Source of the DNA: Kutzneria sp. 744
GTDB lineage: Bacteria; Actinomycetota; Actinomycetes; Mycobacteriales; Pseudonocardiaceae
DNA length: 64,000 bases
Assembly: GCF_000568255.1 (NCBI RefSeq)
Contig: NZ_KK037166.1
Coordinates: 4,635,513 to 4,699,512 of the forward strand
Reading direction: 5' to 3'
Numbering within the stretch: position 1 is the first letter of the stretch; the number at the start of each line of letters is the position of its first letter. Made by a program: the position numbers and the translations under genes. Below are positions 1 to 7,470 of this stretch, piece after piece. The notes below the pieces were generated by a model, which ran no database searches, was not told the DNA's origin, and was given only the letters and a program-made list of their open reading frames with translations.

Positions 1-1
1 C

Positions 2-433
2 GAAACCGCTTACCTGGAGCTGAAATCCACCATCCTGGGTGGCCGGGTGCTCCGCGCCCGCACCCCGGTCGGCATCGAGCAGGAGATCTACGCCCTGCTC
101 GTCACCTACCACCTGCTCCGCACCGCCATGGCCGACGCGACCAGCACCCGACCGGATACCGATCCGGACCGGGCCAGCTTCACCATCGCCTATCAGACCT
201 CCCGCGACCAGGTGATCCAGGCCGCGAACGTCATCGCCGGCACCGTCATCGACCTGGTCGGCACGATCGGCCGGCACGTCCTGGCCCACCTCATGCCGGT
301 CCGACGGCTCCGGGTCTGCCCCCGCATCGTCAAACGCGCCATCTCCAAACACCAGGCCAGAGGACCCAATATCGACCGGACCAGCTATAAGGCCACCCTG
401 AGCATCGACATCCTGACACCGGCAGACGCTTGA
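2..433 (+). CDS. IS4-family transposase, C-terminal part (cut by window edge)
   Basis: This is the C-terminal end of a DDE transposase that acts on DNA in insertion sequence transposition. The reading frame is open from base 2, before any start codon, and opens with YLELKSTILGGRVLRARTP. That matches the region around the last catalytic glutamate of IS4-type transposases, followed by the usual GIEQEIYALL stretch. The end VKRAISKHQARG...DRTSYKAT is also typical of actinobacterial IS4 members. The 5' part lies outside the window, so I cannot tell whether the element is complete. It ends 20 bases before the stop of the broken threonine dehydratase on the opposite strand, so the IS end may supply the last codons of that gene. 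Confidence 0.75.
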   Translation, partial: ETAYLELKSTILGGRVLRARTPVGIEQEIYALLVTYHLLRTAMADATSTRPDTDPDRASFTIAYQTSRDQVIQAANVIAGTVIDLVGTIGRHVLAHLMPVRRLRVCPRIVKRAISKHQARGPNIDRTSYKATLSIDILTPADA

Positions 434-723
434 CGATCACCACAACCGCCTAACTACACGGCCTTGGCACTAGTCGGCGGTCGGGAGGTGCCGTCGGTTC
501 GGAGAGTGGAAGCGAGGGCGGAGGCATTGAGGTTTCCGCCGGAGACCACGCACACCGCTCGGTCGTCGCCGACTCTCCCGGCGCGCAGTGCCGCCAGTGC
601 TGCGGCGCCCGCCCCTTCCGCAACCACCTTGGCTGTGAGCGCCAGTTCTTGGACTGCCTCGGCCACTTCCTCGGGTGCCACGGTGACCACGCCGTCCAAA
701 TGCGCGCGGACTAAGCTTGAGAT

Positions 724-2139
724 TTAACCCTCGATGTCTGTTTTTTTGGGCTTGCCGGGGTCGTGTACCGGGGCTTGGCTGGAGTTTCGTGACCCTGCCG
801 GACGTCCAGGACCGGGCCGGGAGAATTTCGGTGCGCTGGCAGGCAAAGCGGCCGTCGGGCGAACCGCGCGAAAACCTCGCCGGACCCGGGTCGGGGACAA
901 CCGGGCAGGTGTTGCCGACTTTCGCTCCCAGGGACGCCGTCGATCTTCCACGAGGTGACGGGCCAGCCGAAGCTGGATGTAGACCGCGATCATCAGCCAG
1001 GTCCACCGATCCGCGGCGTCGGGCGTACGGACGCGAGGCGTGGTCCAGCCCAGAGTTTGTTTGAGGAAACGGAAAGTGTGCTCCAGGTCGAAACGCCGCA
1101 GGAACATCTGCCACAGCCGATCCACCTGCTCCGGGGTTGCCGCGGTCGTGGAGTGCCACAGCCACAGCGGTTTCGGGGTGCCGGTGCCGGGTAGCCGGTC
1201 GACCTGGAGCCGGATCACCGCGCCTTCCATGATCGGCAGGTGGCCGGCGTGGTCGGCCCAGGCGCCCGTGCGGGTCAGCTTGGGGTGCAACCGATCCCAG
1301 GAGCGAGCGTGGGCGGCGCCGTAGCGGGTGGTGTCGGTCGTCGTGGTGTGCACGGGGACCGGCCAGGTCGCCGGATCAGCGAACACGAACCGGGCTCCGT
1401 GCCGGGTGCCGCGGCCTCGGGCGCCGGGCTGCCGTGGCGGCGCGGGGAAGGCGAGCACCCGGTCGGACCGTAGCCGCACCAGCACCTGGACCGGGAGGTC
1501 GGCCAGCAGGAATGCCAGGCGGGGACCGTCATAGCCGCTGTCGCCGGTGATCCAGATCTCTGGATCGCCGGCGTGCCAGTGTCCGGCGGTGACCAGCGCG
1601 TCCACCACGGCGCGGAGTTGGGTGGCGGCCAGGTCGGTGTGGTCATCGTCGGGACGCACGCGCGTCACGTCGAGCATCGCCGTCCACGAGGTGCGGCCGG
1701 GTTCCAGGGCGGCGACGAAGGAGTAGGGCCAGCCGGGGATGATCTGGGCTTGGCCGCGACCGCGTGCGTAGGTGTGGCAGAACAGCCGCTCCGGGCTGGT
1801 GTTCGCATCCGGGCGTAGCCAGTGGCTCACGTCGATGGCCAACACGATCCGGCCGTCGTCGCAGCGGGGGATCGACTGGCGGGCGACAACGTTGCGGAAT
1901 CGGGTGATGTCGATCTTGCCCTGGCGCAGGCCGTCGTACAGGGTGCCGTGGCCCCGTCGGTGTTCGGTGGCCAGTGATAACTCGACCAGCGAGGTGACCG
2001 GTCCCTCGGCGCACAGTGCCGCGTCGGCCAACTCGAACAACGCGTCCGCCCGCGCGGTCAGACACTGGTAGAACGCCTTACGGAACCCGGACAGGTCCCC
2101 CAGCACAGCGGTGGCGCTGGTGTGGTGCACACTGATCAT
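724..2139 (-). CDS. IS701-like DDE transposase (NF041680-type putative transposase)
   Basis: This is the transposase of the IS splitting the dehydratase. The N-terminus (MISVHHTSATAVLGDLSGFR) resembles a widespread actinobacterial transposase group. DDE-type signals are IVLAIDVSHW near residue 100, WITGDSGYDGP near 200, and RFDLEHTFRFLKQTLGW with the acidic residue near 360. The start is put at ATG 2139-2137 because conserved sequence begins there; an upstream in-frame ATG at 2187 would add 16 residues. The basic, proline-rich C-terminus runs close to the left inverted repeat, as expected for a compact IS. No internal stop is visible, so the copy may be active. Confidence 0.85.
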   Translation of the reverse strand: MISVHHTSATAVLGDLSGFRKAFYQCLTARADALFELADAALCAEGPVTSLVELSLATEHRRGHGTLYDGLRQGKIDITRFRNVVARQSIPRCDDGRIVLAIDVSHWLRPDANTSPERLFCHTYARGRGQAQIIPGWPYSFVAALEPGRTSWTAMLDVTRVRPDDDHTDLAATQLRAVVDALVTAGHWHAGDPEIWITGDSGYDGPRLAFLLADLPVQVLVRLRSDRVLAFPAPPRQPGARGRGTRHGARFVFADPATWPVPVHTTTTDTTRYGAAHARSWDRLHPKLTRTGAWADHAGHLPIMEGAVIRLQVDRLPGTGTPKPLWLWHSTTAATPEQVDRLWQMFLRRFDLEHTFRFLKQTLGWTTPRVRTPDAADRWTWLMIAVYIQLRLARHLVEDRRRPWERKSATPARLSPTRVRRGFRAVRPTAALPASAPKFSRPGPGRPAGSRNSSQAPVHDPGKPKKTDIEG

Positions 2140-2140
2140 C

Positions 2141-2199
2141 GAAGCCCTTGGTGTGATCTTCCGACTGTCGCAGGAAGGAATGATCAACCAAGGGCTTCA
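2141..2199. repeat. 12-base inverted repeat just upstream of the transposase start
   Basis: GAAGCCCTTGGT at about 2141-2152 is the exact complement of ACCAAGGGCTTC at about 2188-2199. The arms bracket the region just upstream of the transposase start. It could act as a regulatory hairpin or as an internal binding site for the transposase; the sequence does not decide this. Confidence 0.55.
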
Positions 2200-3009
2200 T
2201 CCATGATCAACCGGGTGCCGTCGTGGGCACACCAACCTTAAATCTCAAGCTAAGGGCCACATGGTGTTCGCGATGCGCGGACTGCCGATGCCGTCGATCC
2301 AGGTGGCCGCATAAGGCGCATCGACCGGATGGCCCGCCGCCCAGGCGGCGGAAAGGGGCGCCGCGGTCGAAACCTCCACGGCGAGTATGCGCGCACTCGG
2401 CACAAGTGCTTTGACCGCCGCCGCGACGCCGAGGCTCAAACCGCCGCCGCCGAACGGCACGAGCACCGTCTCGACATCAGGGAAGTCCCTCGCTATTTCC
2501 AGGCCGATGGCGGCATTCCCGGCCACCACGCGGGGATCGGCGAAGGGATGCACCAGCGTGCCGGGGAAAGCGTCGGCGACTCCGGTCTCCATGATCGTCC
2601 ACCAGTCGGCGAACGGGAGCCGGACGACGTCCGCGCCCCAGGCGGCGAACGCCTCGGCCTTCGCTTCGGGGATGTGCTCGGGAACTACCGCGGTGCAAGG
2701 GATGACGTGCTCGTGGGCCAGCCACGCGACGGCCCAGGCCATGTTTCCGGCGCTGGGGTGACGAGCCCGGCGGCGCGTTCCTCGTCGGAGAGCGACCGCA
2801 GGACCGCAGTGGCGCCACGGATCTTGAACGAGCCGGTGGGCTGGAGGTTCTCCAGCTTCAGCCGGACGCGCCCACCGGAGGAGGGCCAGGTAATGAGCGG
2901 CGATTCGCCGGCGTGGCCGGCGATGAGCCGCGCGGTGTCCTCGATCTCGGACAGGGTGGGAATGCGCGCGCTTGTCGGTCCTGTCACGTCACGACCCCTT
3001 TCAGATTGC

Positions 3010-3551
3010 TCATTGCCCGGGCAGCAGCGGCGCATCGCCGAGGCGCATGGCGGGTGTGTGGGTCCAGTGCGTCACGCCGAGGGCGCGGTGCATGTGCTCG
3101 GGTGAGTAGACCCGGCCGCCCTGGACCACCAGCCGGACGTCGCGAATGGCGCGGATGCGGTCGAGCGGATTTTCGGGAATGAGAAAGAAGTCGGCCCGCT
3201 TGCCGCGCTCGATGGTGCCGCTGGACTGCTCGGCGCCGAGGTGGCGGGCGGCGTCGATGGTGGCGGTGCGCAGGGCCTCGGCCGGGGTGAGGCCGGCCTC
3301 GCCGTAGAGCTCGAGCTCGCGCTGCAACGTGTAGCTGTGCAGCTGGTCGGTGCCCGGCCACAGCGCAATGCCGGCCCTGAACAGCTTGTGGCACAAACGA
3401 AGCAGGGTGTCGTAGGCCTCGGAGAAGTCGTCGGCCTGATCCGACGGGATGGCAGGATGGCCAACCGGCGCTGCCGCTGGTAGCCGATCGGCATGTGCCG
3501 CAGGTGGTGCTCGTCGGCGGCGGGCAGGCCGACGCCGGGACGCTGGTCGGG
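3010..3551 (-). pseudogene. Amidohydrolase (imidazolonepropionase-like), C-terminal remnant
   Basis: What remains is the C-terminal third of a metal-dependent amidohydrolase. Clear family sequence includes LFRAGIALWPGTDQLHSYTLQREL, GLTPAEALRTATIDAARHLG and GTIERGKRADFFLI, the part of the barrel that carries the last metal-ligand Asp and the C-terminal beta sandwich. A shift of one base near 3450-3460 separates it from an upstream piece reading PGVGLPAADEHHLRHMPIGYQRQRR in another frame. The 5' part ends at about 3551, where group II intron sequence begins, so intron insertion and later deletion removed the front. It lies just downstream of the dehydratase start on the same strand; the two may once have formed an operon. 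Confidence 0.75.
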
Positions 3552-3605
3552 TAGCCGGGAGGGATCTCACCTCCCGGCTCCCACAGATCCGTACGTGACG
3601 TCGGG
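3551..3605 (-). ncRNA. Group II intron 3' end, outermost copy (3' half of domain V plus domain VI)
   Basis: The minus strand reads TCACGTACGGATCTGTG, the 3' strand of a domain V helix, then a stable hairpin GCCGGGAGG...CCTCCCGGC consistent with domain VI, ending in GGCTAC. Amidohydrolase sequence follows directly. The 5' strand of domain V is missing because another intron end abuts here. Confidence 0.55.
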
Positions 3606-3678
3606 TAGGCCGCCAGCGAGGTGCCAGATGACCTGGCCCTTTTCCGACGGCCCCCCGCCAAACCGGACGTGCCGTGAA
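3606..3678 (-). ncRNA. Group II intron 3' end, third copy (partial domain V plus domain VI)
   Basis: The minus strand begins TTCACGGCACGTCCGGTTT, the 3' strand of a domain V, and continues through a domain VI hairpin (GCCGTCGGAAAAGG...CCTCGCTGGCGGCCTAC). The first strand of domain V is absent; sequence before it is the end of another intron, so that intron inserted near the domain V loop of this one. Confidence 0.55.
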
Positions 3679-3770
3679 GTAGGCCACCGACGAGGTGCCC
3701 GTAGCACGGGTCCTTTTCCGACGGCCCCTTCCCAAACTGCTCGTGCGACTTTCACCGCAAGCAGCTTTCC
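3679..3770 (-). ncRNA. Group II intron domains V and VI, second copy
   Basis: Domain V is complete: AGCTGCT on the 5' side, upper helix GCGGT-GAAA-GTCGC with a GNRA loop, and AGCAGTTT on the 3' side. Domain VI follows and ends GGCCTAC at 3679. About 100 bases of further intron sequence (about 3771-3880) precede it before the next intron end. Confidence 0.65.
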
Positions 3771-3880
3771 AGTGTCAAACCCCACCGACGGTGGTTGGTT
3801 GGTCGCTGGGGCAGCCCGGCGATTCGCATCTCGCGTACCGTGACTGTCCAAAGCGGACCTATGACACCTGCGCGAGCAGG

Positions 3881-3972
3881 GTAGGCCGCCGGCGAGGTTT
3901 CCGTTGGTACGGAACCTTTTCCGGCGACCCCCCACCGAACGACGCGTGCGACTTTCACCGCACGTCGCTCTC
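3881..3972 (-). ncRNA. Group II intron domains V and VI, innermost copy
   Basis: Domain V is complete: GAGCGACG pairs with CGTCGTTC and the upper helix GCGGT-GAAA-GTCGC has a GNRA tetraloop. Domain VI (GGTCGCCGGAAAAGG...CCTCGCCGGCGGCCTAC) ends at 3881. It directly follows, and slightly overlaps, the end of the intron-encoded protein reading frame, which is the normal order for bacterial group II introns. Confidence 0.72.
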
Positions 3973-4427
3973 CAGCGCCACATTCCTCGAAACCCGCCGC
4001 GACGAGTGTCCATTATGGATCTGGTCGTGACAGTCACGGCAGACGATCAGGGCCTTCCGTCGGCGTGACGCCATCAGTTTGGCCCATTCAGGCTGTTCAG
4101 CCTGATTCCCGGCTCGGAGGTCGTGCAGACGCCGGACATGGTGCGTTTCGACGTCGGCGCGCGCGTGGCAGAGTTCACACAGCCCGACTCGGAGCCGGGT
4201 GACGAGTTCTGCCGGACGTTTCCTCCAGATAGCTGGGAGATCGTCCTTGAGGACCTCCCTTGTGATCCGACGGTGGGCCAACGAAACCCCACCCCATCGG
4301 GCGACCAGTGGCTTCTTCCCGTCGCCGCGTTCGACCTTCACCTGCAAGCCTCGTCGAGGCCCTGCGGGTGTCTGCCAAGTGGCTCGGTAGCGGCTCCAGA
4401 CCTTGTTGACGCTGATCTTGTTCTGAG
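3955..4427 (-). pseudogene. Group II intron reverse transcriptase/maturase, C-terminal HNH part
   Basis: This is the end of an intron-encoded protein, which splices the intron and nicks target DNA. Visible are the maturase tail (KVWSRYRATWQTP, LVARWGGVSLAHRRI) and the HNH endonuclease: LCELCHARADVETHHVRRLHDL, then ALIVCRDCHDQIHNG, with paired cysteines and the HH motif. The reverse transcriptase domain is missing because the frame meets the end of the IS256-family element at about 4427, and no RT sequence is found beyond that element. It cannot work as it stands. The domain V-VI structure at 3881-3972 belongs to the same intron. Confidence 0.78.
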
Positions 4428-5886
4428 ATTGTCCCGAGGTTCGTGGAACTTCGGTGGCGGCCCATGATCGTCAGGCTGCGGTCACACGCCCATCATGCCT
4501 CACAACACCGGCGGTTTCGGTCGCGACATGCCGTTCGAGCGCGACCCGTAGCGCGGGCAGGTGCAGATGCCCGTTGACACGGCGGAACTGCTTGCCAGCC
4601 TCGACCATGCCCGCAGCACACCAACGCAACGCCATCTTCCCGTCACGCCAGCGTTTCACGTTGCGGGCATGCTCGCGGCAGATAGAGATCATCGACTCGA
4701 TGGCGTTGGTAGAGCGCAAGGTTCGCGCCAACGTCGGGGACACCTCTAGCCGTAGCACCGTCAGCGTCTCATCTAGCCCTTCGCGCACCGAAGCGGCCGC
4801 ACCAGAATGTGTGCGGTCCAACTCCGCGGCCAGCGCCTCCAACTGAGCCTGAGCGGCCAGGGCACCCTCAGCGTGGTAGGCATCACGCATTCGACGCTGT
4901 ACCACCGACTTCAGCTTCTCAGGCAGCTTGTCGACCACATTCCTGACCTTGTGTAGTTGACACCTCTGGATCACCGGATGATCAAAAACGTCCTTGATCG
5001 CGCGGTGCAGCGCCTTCGAGCCGTCGACCACCGCCAGGACCGGGCGGGTGACATCTAGACCCCGCTCCCGCAGACTCACGATCAACTCGGTCACCAAGGT
5101 GGCGTTCTCGGTCGAGCCCTCCACCAGCGCCAGCGGGTACTTGGTGCCGTCGATGCCGATCCCCAACGCCACGACGCAGCAGTGCTCGGCGAAATGCACC
5201 CCGTCGACCATGAACGCCACCAGATCCAGTGTGGACAGATCAGCCGACAGCAGATCGGCCAACGCGGTCTCGGTCGCGGCCACGAACTTCCGCGACACCG
5301 CCGACTTACTGACCGCCGTAGCGGCGTCGGTGACCTGGGCACCCACCGGTTCCAGGCCGGCGGTGTAGCGGCGGGTCGACAGCCCGGCCAGCATCCTCTC
5401 CAGCGCCATCCGGCCCAGCACCTCGGTGTCGTTGACCGCCTCGTAGCTGGCCACCGGCAGCTCACCGGAGCCATCAGCCGCGCGCATCCGGGGTCGGGTA
5501 ACCGGCACGCGCCGTCCGCCCAGGGGCACCGACCCTCGCTCGTGGCCGTGGCGCACTGCGGCCCGGTCCGGATCGTGCTGGCCCCGCGGCCCGCACATCG
5601 CGGTCACGTCCGCGTCCATCATCGCGGTCAACACCTGCATGCCAGCGCCCACCGCGAGCGCGAGCAGGCCCTCGCGCAGGTCGGCGGCGATCTCGTCCAG
5701 CGCGATACTGATCCGCTCGGGCACGGCGATCCGGGTCGAGTCGATCTCCGGTGTCTGGTACTGCTTATCCACGGCGGTCCCCTTGCTTGTCGGGTTGTCC
5801 TGGCAGACGCCCAACACCTACCTCATGGCAGGTCTCAGGCGGGGGACCGCCACCTCAGAACTTCCACGAGACCTGGGACAACCTCC
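4427..5886. mobile_element. IS256-family insertion sequence
   Basis: The ends are related inverted repeats: GAGATTGTCCC...TCGTGGAA at about 4426-4448 and, on the other strand, GAGGTTGTCCC...TCGTGGAA at 5886-5863, each followed by a GGTGGCGG-type core. The element contains one intact transposase gene. No 8-base target duplication is visible: the left flank is intron-encoded protein sequence and the right flank is a cut IS701-type transposase. One side was therefore probably deleted after or during insertion. Confidence 0.78.
4471..5772 (-). CDS. IS256-family (mutator-type) transposase
   Basis: This DDE transposase moves the surrounding IS256-family element. Family signals are LDLVAFMVDGVHFAEH (first Asp), VLAVVDGSKALHRAIKDVF (second Asp), IQRCQLHKVRNVVDKLP (the C/H region of mutator-type enzymes) and TNAIESMISICREHARNVKRW containing the catalytic Glu. 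Length is about 433 residues, normal for the family. GTG at 5772-5770 is preferred as start, since GGGG precedes it and family similarity begins nearby; an upstream in-frame start at 5817 would add 15 residues. No frameshift is seen, so the copy looks functional. Confidence 0.88.
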   Translation of the reverse strand: MDKQYQTPEIDSTRIAVPERISIALDEIAADLREGLLALAVGAGMQVLTAMMDADVTAMCGPRGQHDPDRAAVRHGHERGSVPLGGRRVPVTRPRMRAADGSGELPVASYEAVNDTEVLGRMALERMLAGLSTRRYTAGLEPVGAQVTDAATAVSKSAVSRKFVAATETALADLLSADLSTLDLVAFMVDGVHFAEHCCVVALGIGIDGTKYPLALVEGSTENATLVTELIVSLRERGLDVTRPVLAVVDGSKALHRAIKDVFDHPVIQRCQLHKVRNVVDKLPEKLKSVVQRRMRDAYHAEGALAAQAQLEALAAELDRTHSGAAASVREGLDETLTVLRLEVSPTLARTLRSTNAIESMISICREHARNVKRWRDGKMALRWCAAGMVEAGKQFRRVNGHLHLPALRVALERHVATETAGVVRHDGRVTAA

Positions 5887-6463
5887 CGACCTGCTCGGGG
5901 ATGCCGCAGCGGGCTCGGCGCTCAGCGACGTCCGCGCTGGCCCGCGGCGAGTCCGGGTCCCATTGCTCGGGCACGAACAATCGCCAGTTCACCGGGCAGG
6001 ACGCCGTTTCGGTGGCCAGATGCGCGCTGACCCCGATCTGGCAGTTGGTGATCTTCCCGGCGGTGCCGGTGTATTGGCGGGCCACGCACGGCGAGAAGCT
6101 GCCCGACTTCAGGTATCCGGTGTCGTCGAAGATCACCGCCTCCGGCTCCAACTCGCCCGCCATCCGCCGGGCCAGCTGGGCGCGTACCGGCACCGGGTCC
6201 CATGGTGAGGCGGACACGAACTGTTGCAGGGCCTGCTCGTTGCCCTCGGGCAGCCGTGCGGCCATCGGCTGGATCGACTTGCGTTTGCCGTCCACCATCA
6301 GCCCTCGCAGGTAACACGCGCCCCACCGCCGTTGATCCTTACGGCGAACCGAGGCGAGCATCTCGCCAGCGAACGTCTCCAGCTCTTCACGCAGGCGCTC
6401 CACCTGATCCAGCTTCACGACATGATCAACGGCATGGATCACCCGCAACATAAGCAAGTTCAC
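5887..6463 (-). pseudogene. IS701-family transposase, N-terminal half
   Basis: The piece reads from about VNLLMLRVIHAVDHVVKLDQVERLREELETF through the first catalytic block VIFDDTGYLKSGSFSPCVARQY and NCQIGVSAHLATETASCPVNWRLFVPEQWD, which is characteristic of IS701-type DDE transposases. It stops at GIPEQVGR where the IS256-family element begins at 5886, so the second half with the remaining catalytic residues is gone. GTG 6463 and ATG 6451 are both possible starts. This transposase differs from the one inside the dehydratase gene. Confidence 0.8.
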
Positions 6464-6840
6464 CCGACTTAACGAAGCACTACTAGGCCCCGCACGAGGA
6501 ACTGGCGACCCGTGCTCACCAAAGCCGGACGGTTCGACTGGCCGGGCCACCAGTTCCTGTCGACACGCAACGCACGCTGCCACGAATCCACAAGGTGGCT
6601 AGCGTCGGCGTCCAGCTCGCGGGAGTGATCGACCGGGTCCGAAGCCCACCGCTGACGGTTGTAACCGTCGACCCATCCATTGATCGCGACCTGGGCGGCG
6701 ACGACGGACTCGCGGATCGCCCGGGCTGAAATGGACGACCGGCGCACCCGGTCACCGACTGATCGGGCCGCAGCCGCGACGACGCGGGCTGGCCTACCCC
6801 TTCCCGCCTGCCGGCCGTGCCCGCCCGCCCGCCTACGGGC
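6464..6840. other. No intact gene; faint transposase-like remnant
   Basis: On the minus strand at about 6640-6720 a short stretch reads VAAQVAINGWVDGYNRQRW, which resembles the C-terminus of IS3-type integrase cores, but nothing before or after supports a gene. The rest is GC-rich with no convincing reading frame. Confidence 0.3.
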
Positions 6841-7068
6841 GTCCTAGAGATTCGTCGGCAAAGAATCCCTGGTCGGGCGACATGGAACTGGAGCAAATCC
6901 TGACCCCATTTCACATAAGGTCAGGCCCCTACTCCAGTTTTGCTCCAGTTACGTCATCCACCGTCCACTTTGTACAGAAAGCAAGATCGCCCCCAACCCT
7001 AGTTTTCCCAGGCCAGGGAGCGTATCTGAATTATTCAACAATTGTGGAGCTGAACGGACTCGACCCCC
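6841..7068. repeat. Left direct repeat of the tRNA-Ala island (att-like)
   Basis: This stretch is a close, imperfect copy of 19612-19843 in the same orientation. Shared landmarks are GAATCCC..GGTCGGG, GACCCCATTTC, CAGTTTTGCTCCAGTTACG and ATTCAACAATTGTGGAGCTG. The last part matches the 3' end of the tRNA-Ala gene at 19819-19891, then degenerates (GGACTCGACCCCC against GGACTCGAACCCC). It most likely marks the distal end of an island integrated at the tRNA gene. Confidence 0.75.
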
Positions 7069-7419
7069 GCGCAACAACACCAAAGACTGCCGGCGACCCG
7101 CGTGAATAGAGAATCGCCAAGTCAATGCCGCAGCGACCACCGCTGTTAGGCACAGTACGAGGCAGTAGCCAGCAGGGTCAACTCGCGCCCGCGCTCCAGT
7201 GTTGCTTCAGAACTGTCGGAATGAATCGATTTTCAACTATTTTCGACGGCCAGGTTGGCTGCCTCCGAAGACGGCGGCGGCAACATCGACGCTGGCGGCG
7301 CGTGGTGGGTCGGTATCGGCGCTAGAGGCGGTGAAGGCATGGCGCTGAGGGAACACGGGAGCGCCGGCAGGTCCCGGATCTCGTCAGCGGGGATGCCGGC
7401 GCGGACGGCGCCGATGTGG
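7069..7419. other. Stretch without a supported gene
   Basis: I see no convincing coding sequence, RNA or repeat here. The right end contains frames on the minus strand (ADEIRDLPALPCS) that may be debris of whatever once followed the histidine kinase. Confidence 0.4.
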
Positions 7420-7470
7420 TCATGAAGGCTCATCATCCGGACCGCGAGCGCTACGTGTGTCGGTGGTCAT
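7420..7470 (-). pseudogene. Possible start of a lost response regulator
   Basis: An ATG overlaps the kinase stop in an ATGA arrangement, the common coupling of kinase and regulator genes. Only 16 codons follow (MTTDTRSARGPDDEPS) before a stop. The DDEP piece resembles the acidic pocket start of a receiver domain. The rest of the regulator is absent. Confidence 0.3.

Larger units (their letters stand above)
715..2249. mobile_element. Complete IS with CTAA target duplication inside the dehydratase gene
   Basis: The element is bounded by a 13-base inverted repeat: GCTTGAGATTTAA at 715-727 and its complement at 2238-2250. CTAA occurs at 711-714 and again at 2250-2253. Because the right repeat and duplication share a C, the boundary is ambiguous by one base. 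Excising the element with one CTAA copy rejoins the dehydratase reading frame exactly, which supports a 4-base duplication. YTAR-type 4-base targets are known for the IS701 family. The single transposase gene on the minus strand fills the element. Confidence 0.85.
454..2987 (-). pseudogene. Threonine/serine dehydratase (PLP), split by an IS and frameshifted
   Basis: The family uses pyridoxal phosphate to deaminate threonine or serine. The parts read from the right: residues from VTGPTSARIPTL through KLENLQPTGSFKIRGA (the PLP-lysine motif), then SAGNMAWAVAW, then VPFGGGGLSLG (the PLP phosphate loop), and after the IS LDGVVTVAPEEV and VVSGGN. GTG at 2987-2985 is chosen as start because AAAGGGG lies a few bases upstream. 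Two lesions are visible. One base is missing in the G4 run at 2755-2758; adding one restores GLVTPSAGNMAWAV. An IS occupies about 715-2249; removing it with one CTAA copy restores MWPLVRAHLDGVV in frame. The gene is dead unless the frameshift is a sequencing error, and even then the IS breaks it. Confidence 0.88.
3551..4427 (-). mobile_element. Stack of nested, 5'-truncated group II introns
   Basis: On the minus strand an intron-encoded protein tail with an HNH domain is followed by a complete intron domain V-VI. Further 3' ends of related introns follow before the amidohydrolase sequence resumes at 3551. Each inner intron ends in CCTAC or CTAC, and outer copies resume within their own domain V. 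All copies lack their 5' halves, because the IS256-family element cuts in at about 4427. The region also explains the absence of intact genes between 3551 and 4427. Confidence 0.7.

Noticed and set aside
3560-3985. CRISPR-like array suggested by three similar units
   Set aside because: Units are long, unequal and fold as group II domain V/VI with a GAAA loop; there are no regular spacers or cas genes.
6590-6750. IS3-type integrase remnant
   Set aside because: Only about 20 residues look right (VAINGWVDGYNRQRW); too short to call a feature with confidence.
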